This document shows, piece by piece, positions 1-5,690 of a stretch of DNA of 9,496 nt (positions are counted from its first letter, which is position 1; the number at the start of each line of letters is the position of its first letter). The stretch is from positions 1-9,496 of the forward strand of contig CAIQGU010000367.1 in NCBI GenBank assembly GCA_903871435.1, in the 5' to 3' direction. The position numbers and the translations under genes were made by a program. Source of the stretch: an uncultured Burkholderiales bacterium (lineage in GTDB: Bacteria > Pseudomonadota > Gammaproteobacteria > Burkholderiales > Burkholderiaceae_F). Below the pieces are notes generated by a model, which worked only from the letters and a program-made list of their open reading frames with translations, ran no database searches and was not told the origin of the DNA.

Positions 1-575
1 CCAATGTGCGCCTGCCGCTCGACCTGGCCCGCGTGCCGGCCGCCGAGGCCGCGCGCCGCGTCGATGCGGCGCTTGCGCTGGTTGGCCTTGCGGAGTTTTC
101 GGCTGCGCTCCCGCGGACGCTGTCGGGTGGCATGCAGATGCGCGTATCGATCGCGCGCAGCCTGGTGACGCAGCCGCAATTGCTGCTTATGGACGAACCC
201 TTCGGCGCGCTCGATGAAATCACCCGCTACAAGCTCGACGCCGAACTTCTCGATCTTTGGCGCGCGCAGGGTCTTACCGTCGTGTTCGTCACGCACTCGA
301 TCCAGGAGGCCGTCTTTCTTTCTAGCCGCGTCATCATGATGGCGGCGCGGCCCGGACGGGTCACCGACGACGTGGTGATCGATGAGCCGTACCCGCGCCG
401 GCCGGAATTCGCGGTGTCGGCGCGTTTCAGCCAGTACGCTCGGCGGCTGCAGGAAAGCCTGTTGCAGGCCAGCGGAGGGGCCGATGCCGCCGCCGGGCAA
501 AGCCCTGCGCAGGACCCTGCGCAAGGCCCGGCCCGGGACGCAGGCGCAGCGCGTGATGCGGGTGCCGGCACATGA
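1..575 (+). CDS. ABC transporter ATP-binding protein, NitT/TauT/SsuB type (5' partial)
   Basis: This is the ATP-hydrolysing subunit of an importer for a small organic or anionic solute, acting at the cytoplasmic face of the membrane. The reading frame is open from the left edge (first full codon at base 3), so the Walker A region is outside the window; about 190 of the usual 250-270 residues are visible. Counting from the GTG at base 6, the ABC signature LSGGM is at residues 39-43, Walker B LLLMDEPFGALDE at 59-71 (catalytic Glu64) and the switch His at 97 in VTHSIQEA. LSGGMQMR and the segment after Walker B are typical of the nitrate/taurine/sulfonate group. The last 30 or so residues are a low-complexity Ala/Gly/Pro/Gln tail built on a DNA repeat. 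The stop overlaps the permease start (ATGA), indicating translational coupling. The substrate cannot be read from this subunit. Confidence 0.93.
   Translation, partial: NVRLPLDLARVPAAEAARRVDAALALVGLAEFSAALPRTLSGGMQMRVSIARSLVTQPQLLLMDEPFGALDEITRYKLDAELLDLWRAQGLTVVFVTHSIQEAVFLSSRVIMMAARPGRVTDDVVIDEPYPRRPEFAVSARFSQYARRLQESLLQASGGADAAAGQSPAQDPAQGPARDAGAARDAGAGT
504..539 (+). repeat. 12-bp imperfect tandem repeat in the ATPase tail
   Basis: Three in-frame 12-bp units follow one another: CCTGCGCAGGAC, CCTGCGCAAGGC and CCGGCCCGGGAC. They encode PAQD-PAQG-PARD near the C-terminus of the ATPase. The first two units differ at two bases; the third has diverged more. The following codons (RDAGA-like) continue the low-complexity character without the exact period. 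The array lies outside the conserved ATPase fold. Confidence 0.6.
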
Positions 576-1399
576 ACAGCAAGCCACGCAACAGCACACG
601 CGGTACATCAGATCGCGCGGACCGCGTGGCGCGCATCGCCTATCCGCTGCTGGTCGGGATCCTGTTCCTGGCCGCGTGGCAGGGTCTGGTTACCGGACTG
701 GAACTGCCGCCCTACCTCGTTCCCTCGCCCGTGCTCATGATCAAAACCCTGGTCGCCGACTGGCCGGCGCTGGGCGTGGCCTTGCTGGTGACCGTGCGCA
801 TCACCCTGCTCGCGTTCGTCGTGGCCACCGTGACCGGCGTGCTGATCTCGTTCCTGTTCGTGCAAAGCCGCTTGATTGAAACCGCGTTCTTCCCCTTTGC
901 CGTGCTTCTGCAGGTGACACCCATCGTCGCAGTCGCGCCATTGGTGATCATCTGGGTCAAGGACCCGGCCATCGCCATGATCATCTGCGCCGCGCTGGTG
1001 GCCCTGTTCCCGGTGATCGCCAACACCACGCTGGGACTGCGCAGCGTCGATCCCGACCTGCTCAGTTATTTTCGCCTGCAGCGCGCGACCCGCACGCAGA
1101 TCCTGGTGCGCCTGCGCATCCCCAGTGCCTTGCCGTATTTCTTTGGCGGGCTGCGCATCTCCAGCGGGCTTGCGCTGATCGGCGCGGTGGTCGCCGAATT
1201 CGTCGCCGGCACCGGCGGCACCGGGGCGGGGCTTGCCTATCAGATCATGCAGGCCGGCTTCCAGCTCAATATTCCGCGGATGTTCGCTGCCCTGCTGCTG
1301 ATTTCACTCACCGGCATGGCCCTGTTCACGATCATGGCCTGGCTCAGCCGCGCAGCCCTGGGTTCCTGGCACGCCAGCGAGATATCGTACGATCGCTAG
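572..1399 (+). CDS. ABC transporter permease, NitT/TauT/SsuC type
   Basis: This is the membrane-spanning subunit of the importer, the partner of the ATPase just upstream (275 aa, normal family length). A basic, polar N-terminus (residues 1-22) is followed by a first membrane segment (about 23-42), and then the binding-protein-dependent permease domain with hydrophobic segments near 68-96, 104-127, 132-152, 194-214 and 236-258. The cytoplasmic coupling loop (EAA loop) lies around residues 166-190, ending in [15 protein letters not shown], and contacts the ATPase. The ATG at 572 overlaps the ATPase stop by four bases; only a weak GGGTG lies upstream, consistent with coupled translation. The C-terminus, with its WHASE motif, is typical of this family. 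Which solute is carried cannot be decided: the solute-binding protein is not in the window, and the downstream metabolic genes are only a contextual hint. Confidence 0.93.
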   Translation: MNSKPRNSTRGTSDRADRVARIAYPLLVGILFLAAWQGLVTGLELPPYLVPSPVLMIKTLVADWPALGVALLVTVRITLLAFVVATVTGVLISFLFVQSRLIETAFFPFAVLLQVTPIVAVAPLVIIWVKDPAIAMIICAALVALFPVIANTTLGLRSVDPDLLSYFRLQRATRTQILVRLRIPSALPYFFGGLRISSGLALIGAVVAEFVAGTGGTGAGLAYQIMQAGFQLNIPRMFAALLLISLTGMALFTIMAWLSRAALGSWHASEISYDR

Positions 1400-1427
1400 A
1401 ACGAGCCGCAGGCAACCGCGGTGCGAA

Positions 1428-1475
1428 AGAGCAAACAGCAGAGCAAACAGCAGAGCAAACAGCGGAGGAAACAGC
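1428..1475 (+). repeat. 12-bp tandem repeat in the permease-dehydrogenase gap
   Basis: Three perfect copies of AGAGCAAACAGC (1428-1439, 1440-1451, 1452-1463) are followed by a fourth copy, GGAGGAAACAGC (1464-1475), that differs at two positions. The array occupies more than half of the 80-base gap between the permease stop and the dehydrogenase ATG. Its A-rich composition contrasts with the GC-rich surroundings, which would leave this leader with little secondary structure. The two changes in the fourth copy create a Shine-Dalgarno sequence. Confidence 0.9.
1464..1469 (+). promoter_or_regulatory. Ribosome binding site GGAGGA of the dehydrogenase
   Basis: GGAGGA lies 10 bases before the ATG at 1480 and is one of the strongest Shine-Dalgarno matches in the window. 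It is formed by the diverged first half of the fourth 12-bp repeat unit; the other three units read AGAGCA at this place. This fixes the dehydrogenase start at 1480. Confidence 0.75.
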
Positions 1476-1479
1476 GCAT

Positions 1480-2262
1480 ATGAAACTCATCGGTAAATCC
1501 GCCATCGTCACCGGATCGGCCAGCGGTATCGGGCGGGCTATCGCCGAGCTGTACGCGCGCGAAGGCGCCGCAGTGGCCATCGCCGACGTCAATCTGGAGG
1601 CCGCGCAGGCCGTCGCGGCGGCCATTGTCAAGGCGGGCGGCAAGGCCATCGGCATCGCCATGGATGTGACGAACGAGGCGGCCGTCGACGCCGCTACGGA
1701 CCAGGTGGCGCAGACCTTCGGTGCCGTGGACATCCTCGTCTCCAACGCCGGCATCCAGATCGTCAACCCGATCGAAAACTATGCGTTTTCCGACTGGAAG
1801 AAAATGCTCGCCATCCACCTGGACGGTGCCTTCCTCACGACCAAGGCGGCCCTGCGGCACATGTATCCGGACAACCGGGGCGGGACGGTCATCTACATGG
1901 GCTCGGTGCATTCCCACGAAGCCTCGCCGCTCAAGTCCGCCTACGTAACGGCCAAGCATGGCCTGCTGGGCCTGGCGCGCGTATTGGCCAAGGAAGGCGC
2001 CGCGCATAACGTGCGCTCGTATGTGATCTGCCCGGGTTTCGTGCGCACGCCCCTGGTGGACAAGCAGATACCCGAACAGGCGCGGGAACTGGGCATCAGC
2101 GAAGCCGAGGTGATCCGCAAGGTCATGCTGGGCGCAACCGTCGACGGCATTTTCACGACGGTGGACGATGTCGCCCAGACCGCGCTCTTTCTCGCGGCTT
2201 TCCCGTCAGCCGCGTTGACGGGGCAGTCGGTTGTCGTCAGTCACGGCTGGTTCATGCAGTAG
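1480..2262 (+). CDS. bdhA: 3-hydroxybutyrate dehydrogenase-like short-chain dehydrogenase
   Basis: A 260-residue classical SDR, predicted to interconvert (R)-3-hydroxybutyrate and acetoacetate with NAD+ in the cytoplasm, as in ketone-body and polyhydroxybutyrate use. The nucleotide-binding motif TGSASGIG is at residues 11-18; Asp36 after the second strand suggests NAD+ over NADP+. SNAG is at 88-91, and the catalytic Ser142, Tyr155 and Lys159 are present. His144, Lys152 and Gln196, with Gln93 nearby, match residues known to bind the carboxylate substrate in Pseudomonas 3-hydroxybutyrate dehydrogenase, as I recall that structure. The usual Asn of the SDR catalytic tetrad appears to be His113 (AIHLDGAF). 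The start is supported by GGAGGA ten bases upstream. The gene lies between an ABC permease and a dioxygenase gene, so the enzyme may instead act on another beta-hydroxy acid or on the dioxygenase product. The family call is strong; the physiological substrate is an inference. Confidence 0.9.
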   Translation: MKLIGKSAIVTGSASGIGRAIAELYAREGAAVAIADVNLEAAQAVAAAIVKAGGKAIGIAMDVTNEAAVDAATDQVAQTFGAVDILVSNAGIQIVNPIENYAFSDWKKMLAIHLDGAFLTTKAALRHMYPDNRGGTVIYMGSVHSHEASPLKSAYVTAKHGLLGLARVLAKEGAAHNVRSYVICPGFVRTPLVDKQIPEQARELGISEAEVIRKVMLGATVDGIFTTVDDVAQTALFLAAFPSAALTGQSVVVSHGWFMQ

Positions 2263-2278
2263 CGCCACAAGCATCGCG

Positions 2279-2992
2279 ATGCACCTGCAAACGCTCAGCC
2301 TGCCGCTGGAGGAAAGCGGCTTCGCATTCGTGCCCGCGCAGGCCATGCAGGTGGCGCTGGCGCAGTGCGGGCTGGCCGACTGGGACACTTTCGCGCAGAG
2401 CTGGAACGACCTTGGCCTGGACCGGTACATGGCCGACGGCGGGCGCTACCGGCGGCGCCGTCACGCGGCTTTCGCCGTAGGGCCGGGCACCATCCTGCGC
2501 AAGCCGCACCAGCCCCATTACCAGAGCCGCGACTACAACCCTCTCAACGGCGGGCTTGAACGCTGGTTCGAACCCATCACGGACGCAATGGGCCGGCACG
2601 CCGCGCTGCAGGCGGTGCTGCGCCTGGGCTATGCCATATTCGACGGGCTCACACCGCAAGATACCCGCCCCCCCGCATGGCACGTCGAGGTTCATCAGTT
2701 TCGCGTGGAGGCGCGCACGGGCCAGCCCGGAATGCCCACGCCGGAGGGCATGCATCGTGACGGGGTCGACTGGGTTCTGGTGCTGCTGGTACGCCGCCAA
2801 AATGTTGCCAGCGGGACCACCACCATCCTCGACCTGGCGCGCCACCCCGTGGGGCGCTTCACGCTGGAGGCACCGCTGGATACCGCGCTCGTCGATGACG
2901 GCCGTGTGTTCCATGGCGTCACGGCCATCGAGCCCCTGGACGCCGACGCGCCCGGCTACCGCGATGTTCTTGTCGTGACCTTCCGGCGCTAG
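2279..2992 (+). CDS. Fe(II)/2-oxoglutarate dioxygenase, PF10014-like, possible amino-acid hydroxylase
   Basis: A 237-residue soluble protein resembling the 2OG-Fe_Oxy_2 family, whose characterised members hydroxylate free L-amino acids (for example the L-isoleucine 4-hydroxylase of Bacillus thuringiensis, about 240 aa). From the ATG at 2279, the iron facial triad is visible as His159 and Asp161 in MHRDGVDWV and His212 in VFHGVTAIEP. The C-terminal GYRDVLVVTFRR supplies candidate 2-oxoglutarate-binding arginines (Arg228 or Arg236). The segment LVRRQNVASGTTTILD between the iron ligands is typical of the family. The ATG lies 16 bases after the dehydrogenase stop with no good Shine-Dalgarno, suggesting co-transcription and perhaps re-initiation. 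An upstream TTG at 2231 would overlap the dehydrogenase by 32 bases and add residues without family similarity, so I reject it. The reaction class is well supported; the substrate is unknown. Confidence 0.82.
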   Translation: MHLQTLSLPLEESGFAFVPAQAMQVALAQCGLADWDTFAQSWNDLGLDRYMADGGRYRRRRHAAFAVGPGTILRKPHQPHYQSRDYNPLNGGLERWFEPITDAMGRHAALQAVLRLGYAIFDGLTPQDTRPPAWHVEVHQFRVEARTGQPGMPTPEGMHRDGVDWVLVLLVRRQNVASGTTTILDLARHPVGRFTLEAPLDTALVDDGRVFHGVTAIEPLDADAPGYRDVLVVTFRR

Positions 2993-3071
2993 CCGGCCCT
3001 CTGCGCGTGCTCTGGCTCTTTGCGCCGGCAGTGACGAAGGCAGGCCAAGCGGGCCGAGGTCCTGCGGTCGA

Positions 3072-4418
3072 TCAATTGCGACCGGCCATCCGGCGGTTGA
3101 TCCACAACGCGCTCAAGGTGCACAAGGCTCCGGCCAGCAGGTAGAAGCTGAGAAAGCCCAGGCCAAAGCGCGTGCACATGTAGAGAGCCATGAACGGCGC
3201 AAACCCGGCACCGACCAGCCACGCCAGGTCGTTGGTGAGAGCCGCCCCTGTATAGCGAAAGCGCGGTGCAAAGCTGGCGTTCATGGCACCCGCCGCCTGG
3301 CCGTAGGACAGTCCCAGCAGGGTAAAACCGATCATCAGAAACAGGTCCTGGCCCAGCGTGCCGCCGTCCAGCAGCGTGGGCGCAAAGCCGCTGAAGACGG
3401 CGATCAAAATGGCCAGCGTACCCAGGGTATTGCGCCGGCCGATGCGGTCGGCAATGAGACCCGAAGCGACGATGCCGCCCGCCCCCAGGAAGGCGCCGAC
3501 GATCTCGATCACGAGAAATTCACTCACCGACTGGTGCGAATAAAGATGGATCCAGGAGAGCGGGAAAACGGTCACCAGATGGAACAGCACATAGCTGGCC
3601 ATGGCACCGAAGGCGCCGATCACGACCACGTATCCCTGCGAGCGGAAAAACTCCCGGCCGTCGGCCGGCTTGAGTTCGCGTTCATTGAAGAGCTGATCGA
3701 ATTCATGGGTCACCACCAGACGCAGCCGGGCGAAGAGCGCCACCAGGTTGACCGCGAGCGCCACGAAAAAGGCGTAACGCCAGCCCCACGACAGAAAATC
3801 CTCTTCCGAGAGGCTGCCATAGAGGTAGGCAAACAGCCCGCTGGCCAGGATGAAACCCACCGGGGCGCCCAGCTGGCTCATCATGGCGTACCAGCCGCGC
3901 CGGCCTTTGGGCGCGCTCAGCGCCAACAAGGACGGCAGTCCGTCCCACGATCCACCGAGCGCAACACCCTGCCCGACGCGAAAAAATGCCAGCAGGAATA
4001 TGGCCAGGCCACCAAGGCTGTCGTATCCCGGCAGAAAGGATATTCCGGCGGTGGAGGTGCCCAGGAGGAACAGCGCCAGCGTCAGTTTGGTGCCACGGCC
4101 GTAGCGGCGCTGGATCATCATGAAGAAAAACGAACCGACGGGCCGCGCGATGAAGGCGAGTGAAAAGATGGCGAATGCGTTGAGCGTGCCCTGCAGGCGT
4201 TGTTCCTGAGGAAAGAACACCATGGGGAATACGAGCACGGAGGCAATGCCGTATACGAAATAGTCGAAGTATTCCGACACGCGCCCGATGACCACGCCGA
4301 TGGCGATATCGCCCGGTGCCACGCCATGACCGGAGGCATTGCCCGTGCCGAACGGCGCGCCCGGGGACACGCGAGCGCCTGCGCCGCTACCGTCCTGAGC
4401 CATGCTGCCTGCCATCAT
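3072..4418 (-). CDS. MFS transporter, metabolite:H+ symporter-like
   Basis: An integral inner-membrane secondary transporter of 448 residues with about twelve hydrophobic segments, most like the metabolite:H+ symporter group (relatives of ShiA, ProP, KgtP). Visible group features are EYFDYFVYG in the first membrane segment (49-57), the FIARPVGS stretch (89-96), RVGQGVALGGSWDG (147-160), and a C-half loop motif LIADRIGRRNTLG (321-333). The matching N-half loop reads MMIQRRYGRGTKL (100-112), with the usual Asp absent. I chose ATG 4418 because AAGGGG (4429-4424) lies five bases ahead; the adjacent ATG at 4415 has better spacing (eight bases) and is equally possible, while an upstream GTG at 4457 has no such site. 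The first 35 residues are polar and Gly/Ala-rich. The gene converges on the dioxygenase gene and diverges from cyoA. The substrate is unknown; an organic acid, amino acid or betaine would fit the family. Confidence 0.85.
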   Translation of the reverse strand: MMAGSMAQDGSGAGARVSPGAPFGTGNASGHGVAPGDIAIGVVIGRVSEYFDYFVYGIASVLVFPMVFFPQEQRLQGTLNAFAIFSLAFIARPVGSFFFMMIQRRYGRGTKLTLALFLLGTSTAGISFLPGYDSLGGLAIFLLAFFRVGQGVALGGSWDGLPSLLALSAPKGRRGWYAMMSQLGAPVGFILASGLFAYLYGSLSEEDFLSWGWRYAFFVALAVNLVALFARLRLVVTHEFDQLFNERELKPADGREFFRSQGYVVVIGAFGAMASYVLFHLVTVFPLSWIHLYSHQSVSEFLVIEIVGAFLGAGGIVASGLIADRIGRRNTLGTLAILIAVFSGFAPTLLDGGTLGQDLFLMIGFTLLGLSYGQAAGAMNASFAPRFRYTGAALTNDLAWLVGAGFAPFMALYMCTRFGLGFLSFYLLAGALCTLSALWINRRMAGRN

Positions 4419-4492
4419 CCGTGCCCCTTGATTTTCAACTTCAGCAAGCCCCCGCACTCGTGTGGTCCGGCAACGCCGGTAAACCCCCCGCC

Positions 4493-4502
4493 ACCGTACG
4501 GT
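4493..4502. promoter_or_regulatory. 10-bp palindrome ACCGTACGGT, possible operator
   Basis: ACCGTACGGT is a perfect palindrome lying about 20-45 bases upstream of the promoter-like AT-rich patch in front of cyoA and 75 bases upstream of the MFS start. Its position between divergent genes fits a regulator binding site. It is short, so chance occurrence in GC-rich DNA cannot be excluded, and no regulator is identified. Confidence 0.3.
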
Positions 4503-4517
4503 CTACGCCCTGAAACC

Positions 4518-4538
4518 AACTTTGTTTATATGTAAAAT
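4518..4538 (+). promoter_or_regulatory. AT-rich promoter-like patch upstream of cyoA
   Basis: An isolated A/T-rich stretch in otherwise GC-rich DNA ends in TAAAAT (4533-4538), a plausible -10 element for the cyo operon; TATATG just before it (4527-4532, in TTTATATG) is an alternative. The matching -35 region is poor (TGAAAC at 4511-4516, 16-base spacer), so this would be a weak or activator-dependent promoter. It lies 53 bases before the cyoA ATG. Confidence 0.4.
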
Positions 4539-4553
4539 GCCGCACCACAGCAA

Positions 4554-4587
4554 AAGGTGCAGGCGTGGAAGTAACAAGGTGTAGGCG
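4554..4587 (+). repeat. 12-bp direct repeat, 22-bp period, at the cyoA start
   Basis: AAGGTGCAGGCG (4554-4565) recurs as AAGGTGTAGGCG (4576-4587) with a single C/T difference, the two copies beginning exactly 22 bases apart, about two helical turns. The AAGGTG of the second copy is a candidate Shine-Dalgarno for the ATG at 4592 (ten-base gap). The first copy ends on the G of an in-frame GTG at 4565. The pair could be a binding site for a dimeric regulator, a duplicated leader with two initiation sites, or chance. Confidence 0.5.
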
Positions 4588-4591
4588 CATT

Positions 4592-5641
4592 ATGGCCTGT
4601 CTGCGATCTGAACGCAGCAGTTCCCCCCGAGCGCGTTTTCATTGGGCATTACCGGCAAGACTGGGCATACTCGGCGCCGCGCTGGCGTTGGCGGGGTGCA
4701 ACACGGTCTTGATGCACCCTTCCGGCGATGTTGCCTTGCAGCAGGGCCAGCTCATCGTGGTTTCGACCATCCTGATGCTGCTGATCATCGTGCCGGTGAT
4801 CGTCCTCACCTTCGTATTTGCCTGGCGCTATCGCCAGTCCAACCGCGCGGCCGACTACCAGCCCGATTGGGACCATTCGATCCAACTGGAACTGGTCATC
4901 TGGGCGGCCCCGCTGCTCATCATCATCGCGCTGGGGGCCATCACCTGGATCAGCACGCACACGCTGGACCCCTACCGGCCGCTGCGGCGCCTGGACGCGA
5001 ACCGCCCGTACAGTCCCAGTGCCAAGCCCTTGACCATAGAAGTAGTCGCGCTCGACTGGAAGTGGCTGTTCCTGTACCCGGACCAGGGTATAGCCGTGGT
5101 CAACGACCTGGCGGCCCCGGTGGATATGCCCATCGAATTCCGGATCACGGCCGAAACGGTGATGAACTCCTTCTTCATTCCCGCGCTGGCCGGCCAGATC
5201 TACGCCATGCCCGGCATGGAAACCCAGTTGCATGCGGTGATCAACCATGCCGGGGACTACCGGGGATTTTCCGCCAACTACAGTGGTGCGGGCTTCTCGC
5301 AGATGCACTTTCAGTTCCACGGCTTGAGCGCGGCCGACTTTGACCACTGGGTGCAAGCGGTCAAGGCCGGCGGCGGATCTCTGGACCGGGCTGGCTACCT
5401 GGCACTGCAAAAGCCCAGCGTCAGCGAGCCCATCCATCGCTACGGCGCGGTCGAGGCCGGTCTTTACCAGGCCATCCTCAACCGCTGCGTGGCCGTCGGC
5501 ACACCGTGCATGCACGACATGATGTCGGTGAACCATTCCACCCCTACCACCGGAATGCGCCAGGACACGGCAGCGTCCATGGCCATGGCGCCGGACGCGA
5601 TGGTCATGCCCGCGCCCGGCACGCACCCGCACCGCGACTGA
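4592..5641 (+). CDS. cyoA: Cytochrome bo3-type ubiquinol oxidase subunit II
   Basis: Subunit II of the proton-pumping quinol oxidase: a lipoprotein with two membrane helices and a periplasmic cupredoxin domain. From ATG 4592 it has 349 residues: a signal peptide with lipobox LAGC (Cys36), helices at about 54-78 and 98-120, the aromatic-rich cupredoxin domain beginning near 147 ([16 protein letters not shown]), and a COX_ARM-type C-terminus around 270-312 (YLALQKPS, then CMHDMMSV). In the CuA site region (about 191-240) the two cysteines of cytochrome c oxidases are absent; [12 protein letters not shown] stands there, as in E. coli CyoA, which shows quinol rather than cytochrome c as electron donor. 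The final 37 or so residues are rich in Met and His. The ATG at 4592 is preferred for a compact signal peptide and AAGGTG ten bases before; an in-frame GTG at 4565 would add nine residues. First gene of the operon. Confidence 0.96.
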   Translation: MACLRSERSSSPRARFHWALPARLGILGAALALAGCNTVLMHPSGDVALQQGQLIVVSTILMLLIIVPVIVLTFVFAWRYRQSNRAADYQPDWDHSIQLELVIWAAPLLIIIALGAITWISTHTLDPYRPLRRLDANRPYSPSAKPLTIEVVALDWKWLFLYPDQGIAVVNDLAAPVDMPIEFRITAETVMNSFFIPALAGQIYAMPGMETQLHAVINHAGDYRGFSANYSGAGFSQMHFQFHGLSAADFDHWVQAVKAGGGSLDRAGYLALQKPSVSEPIHRYGAVEAGLYQAILNRCVAVGTPCMHDMMSVNHSTPTTGMRQDTAASMAMAPDAMVMPAPGTHPHRD

Positions 5642-5690
5642 CGCCACCGCCGCGCAAGCAACCGTATTGGCGAACCCGAGAGCGCACCTC

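Larger units (their letters stand above)
4419..4591. promoter_or_regulatory. Divergent intergenic region between the MFS gene and cyoA
   Basis: These 173 bases separate two divergently transcribed genes and must carry the promoters of both the MFS gene and the cyo operon. Visible elements are a short inverted repeat CCGGC/GCCGG at 4467-4479 (3-base gap), a 10-bp palindrome at 4493-4502, an AT-rich patch at 4518-4538, and a pair of 12-bp direct repeats at 4554-4587. I see no convincing FNR/Anr box (TTGAT-N4-ATCAA) that would point to direct oxygen control. No promoter for the MFS direction stands out. Confidence 0.6.

Noticed and set aside
2993..3071. Possible bidirectional terminator between the converging dioxygenase and MFS genes
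   Set aside because: Only a 5-bp stem at 2983-2996 (CCGGC/GCCGG) and a 6-bp stem at 3065-3084 (CGGTCG/CGACCG, 8-base loop) are present, and neither is followed by a T-run. A terminator is expected here, but I cannot point to one.
3534..4163. A 209-codon plus-strand frame opposite the MFS gene
   Set aside because: Antisense to the transporter, with a hydrophilic biased product; a shadow of the membrane-protein codons.
4521..4538. FNR/Anr-like box in the AT-rich patch before cyoA
   Set aside because: TTGTT-TATA-TGTAA resembles the spacing of TTGAT-N4-ATCAA, but the second half matches at only two of five positions, so direct oxygen control by this family is not supported.
5142..5320. CuA centre in subunit II (cytochrome c oxidase)
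   Set aside because: The two copper-binding cysteines are missing ([12 protein letters not shown]), and subunit I has the bo3 quinol-site residues, so this is a quinol oxidase.
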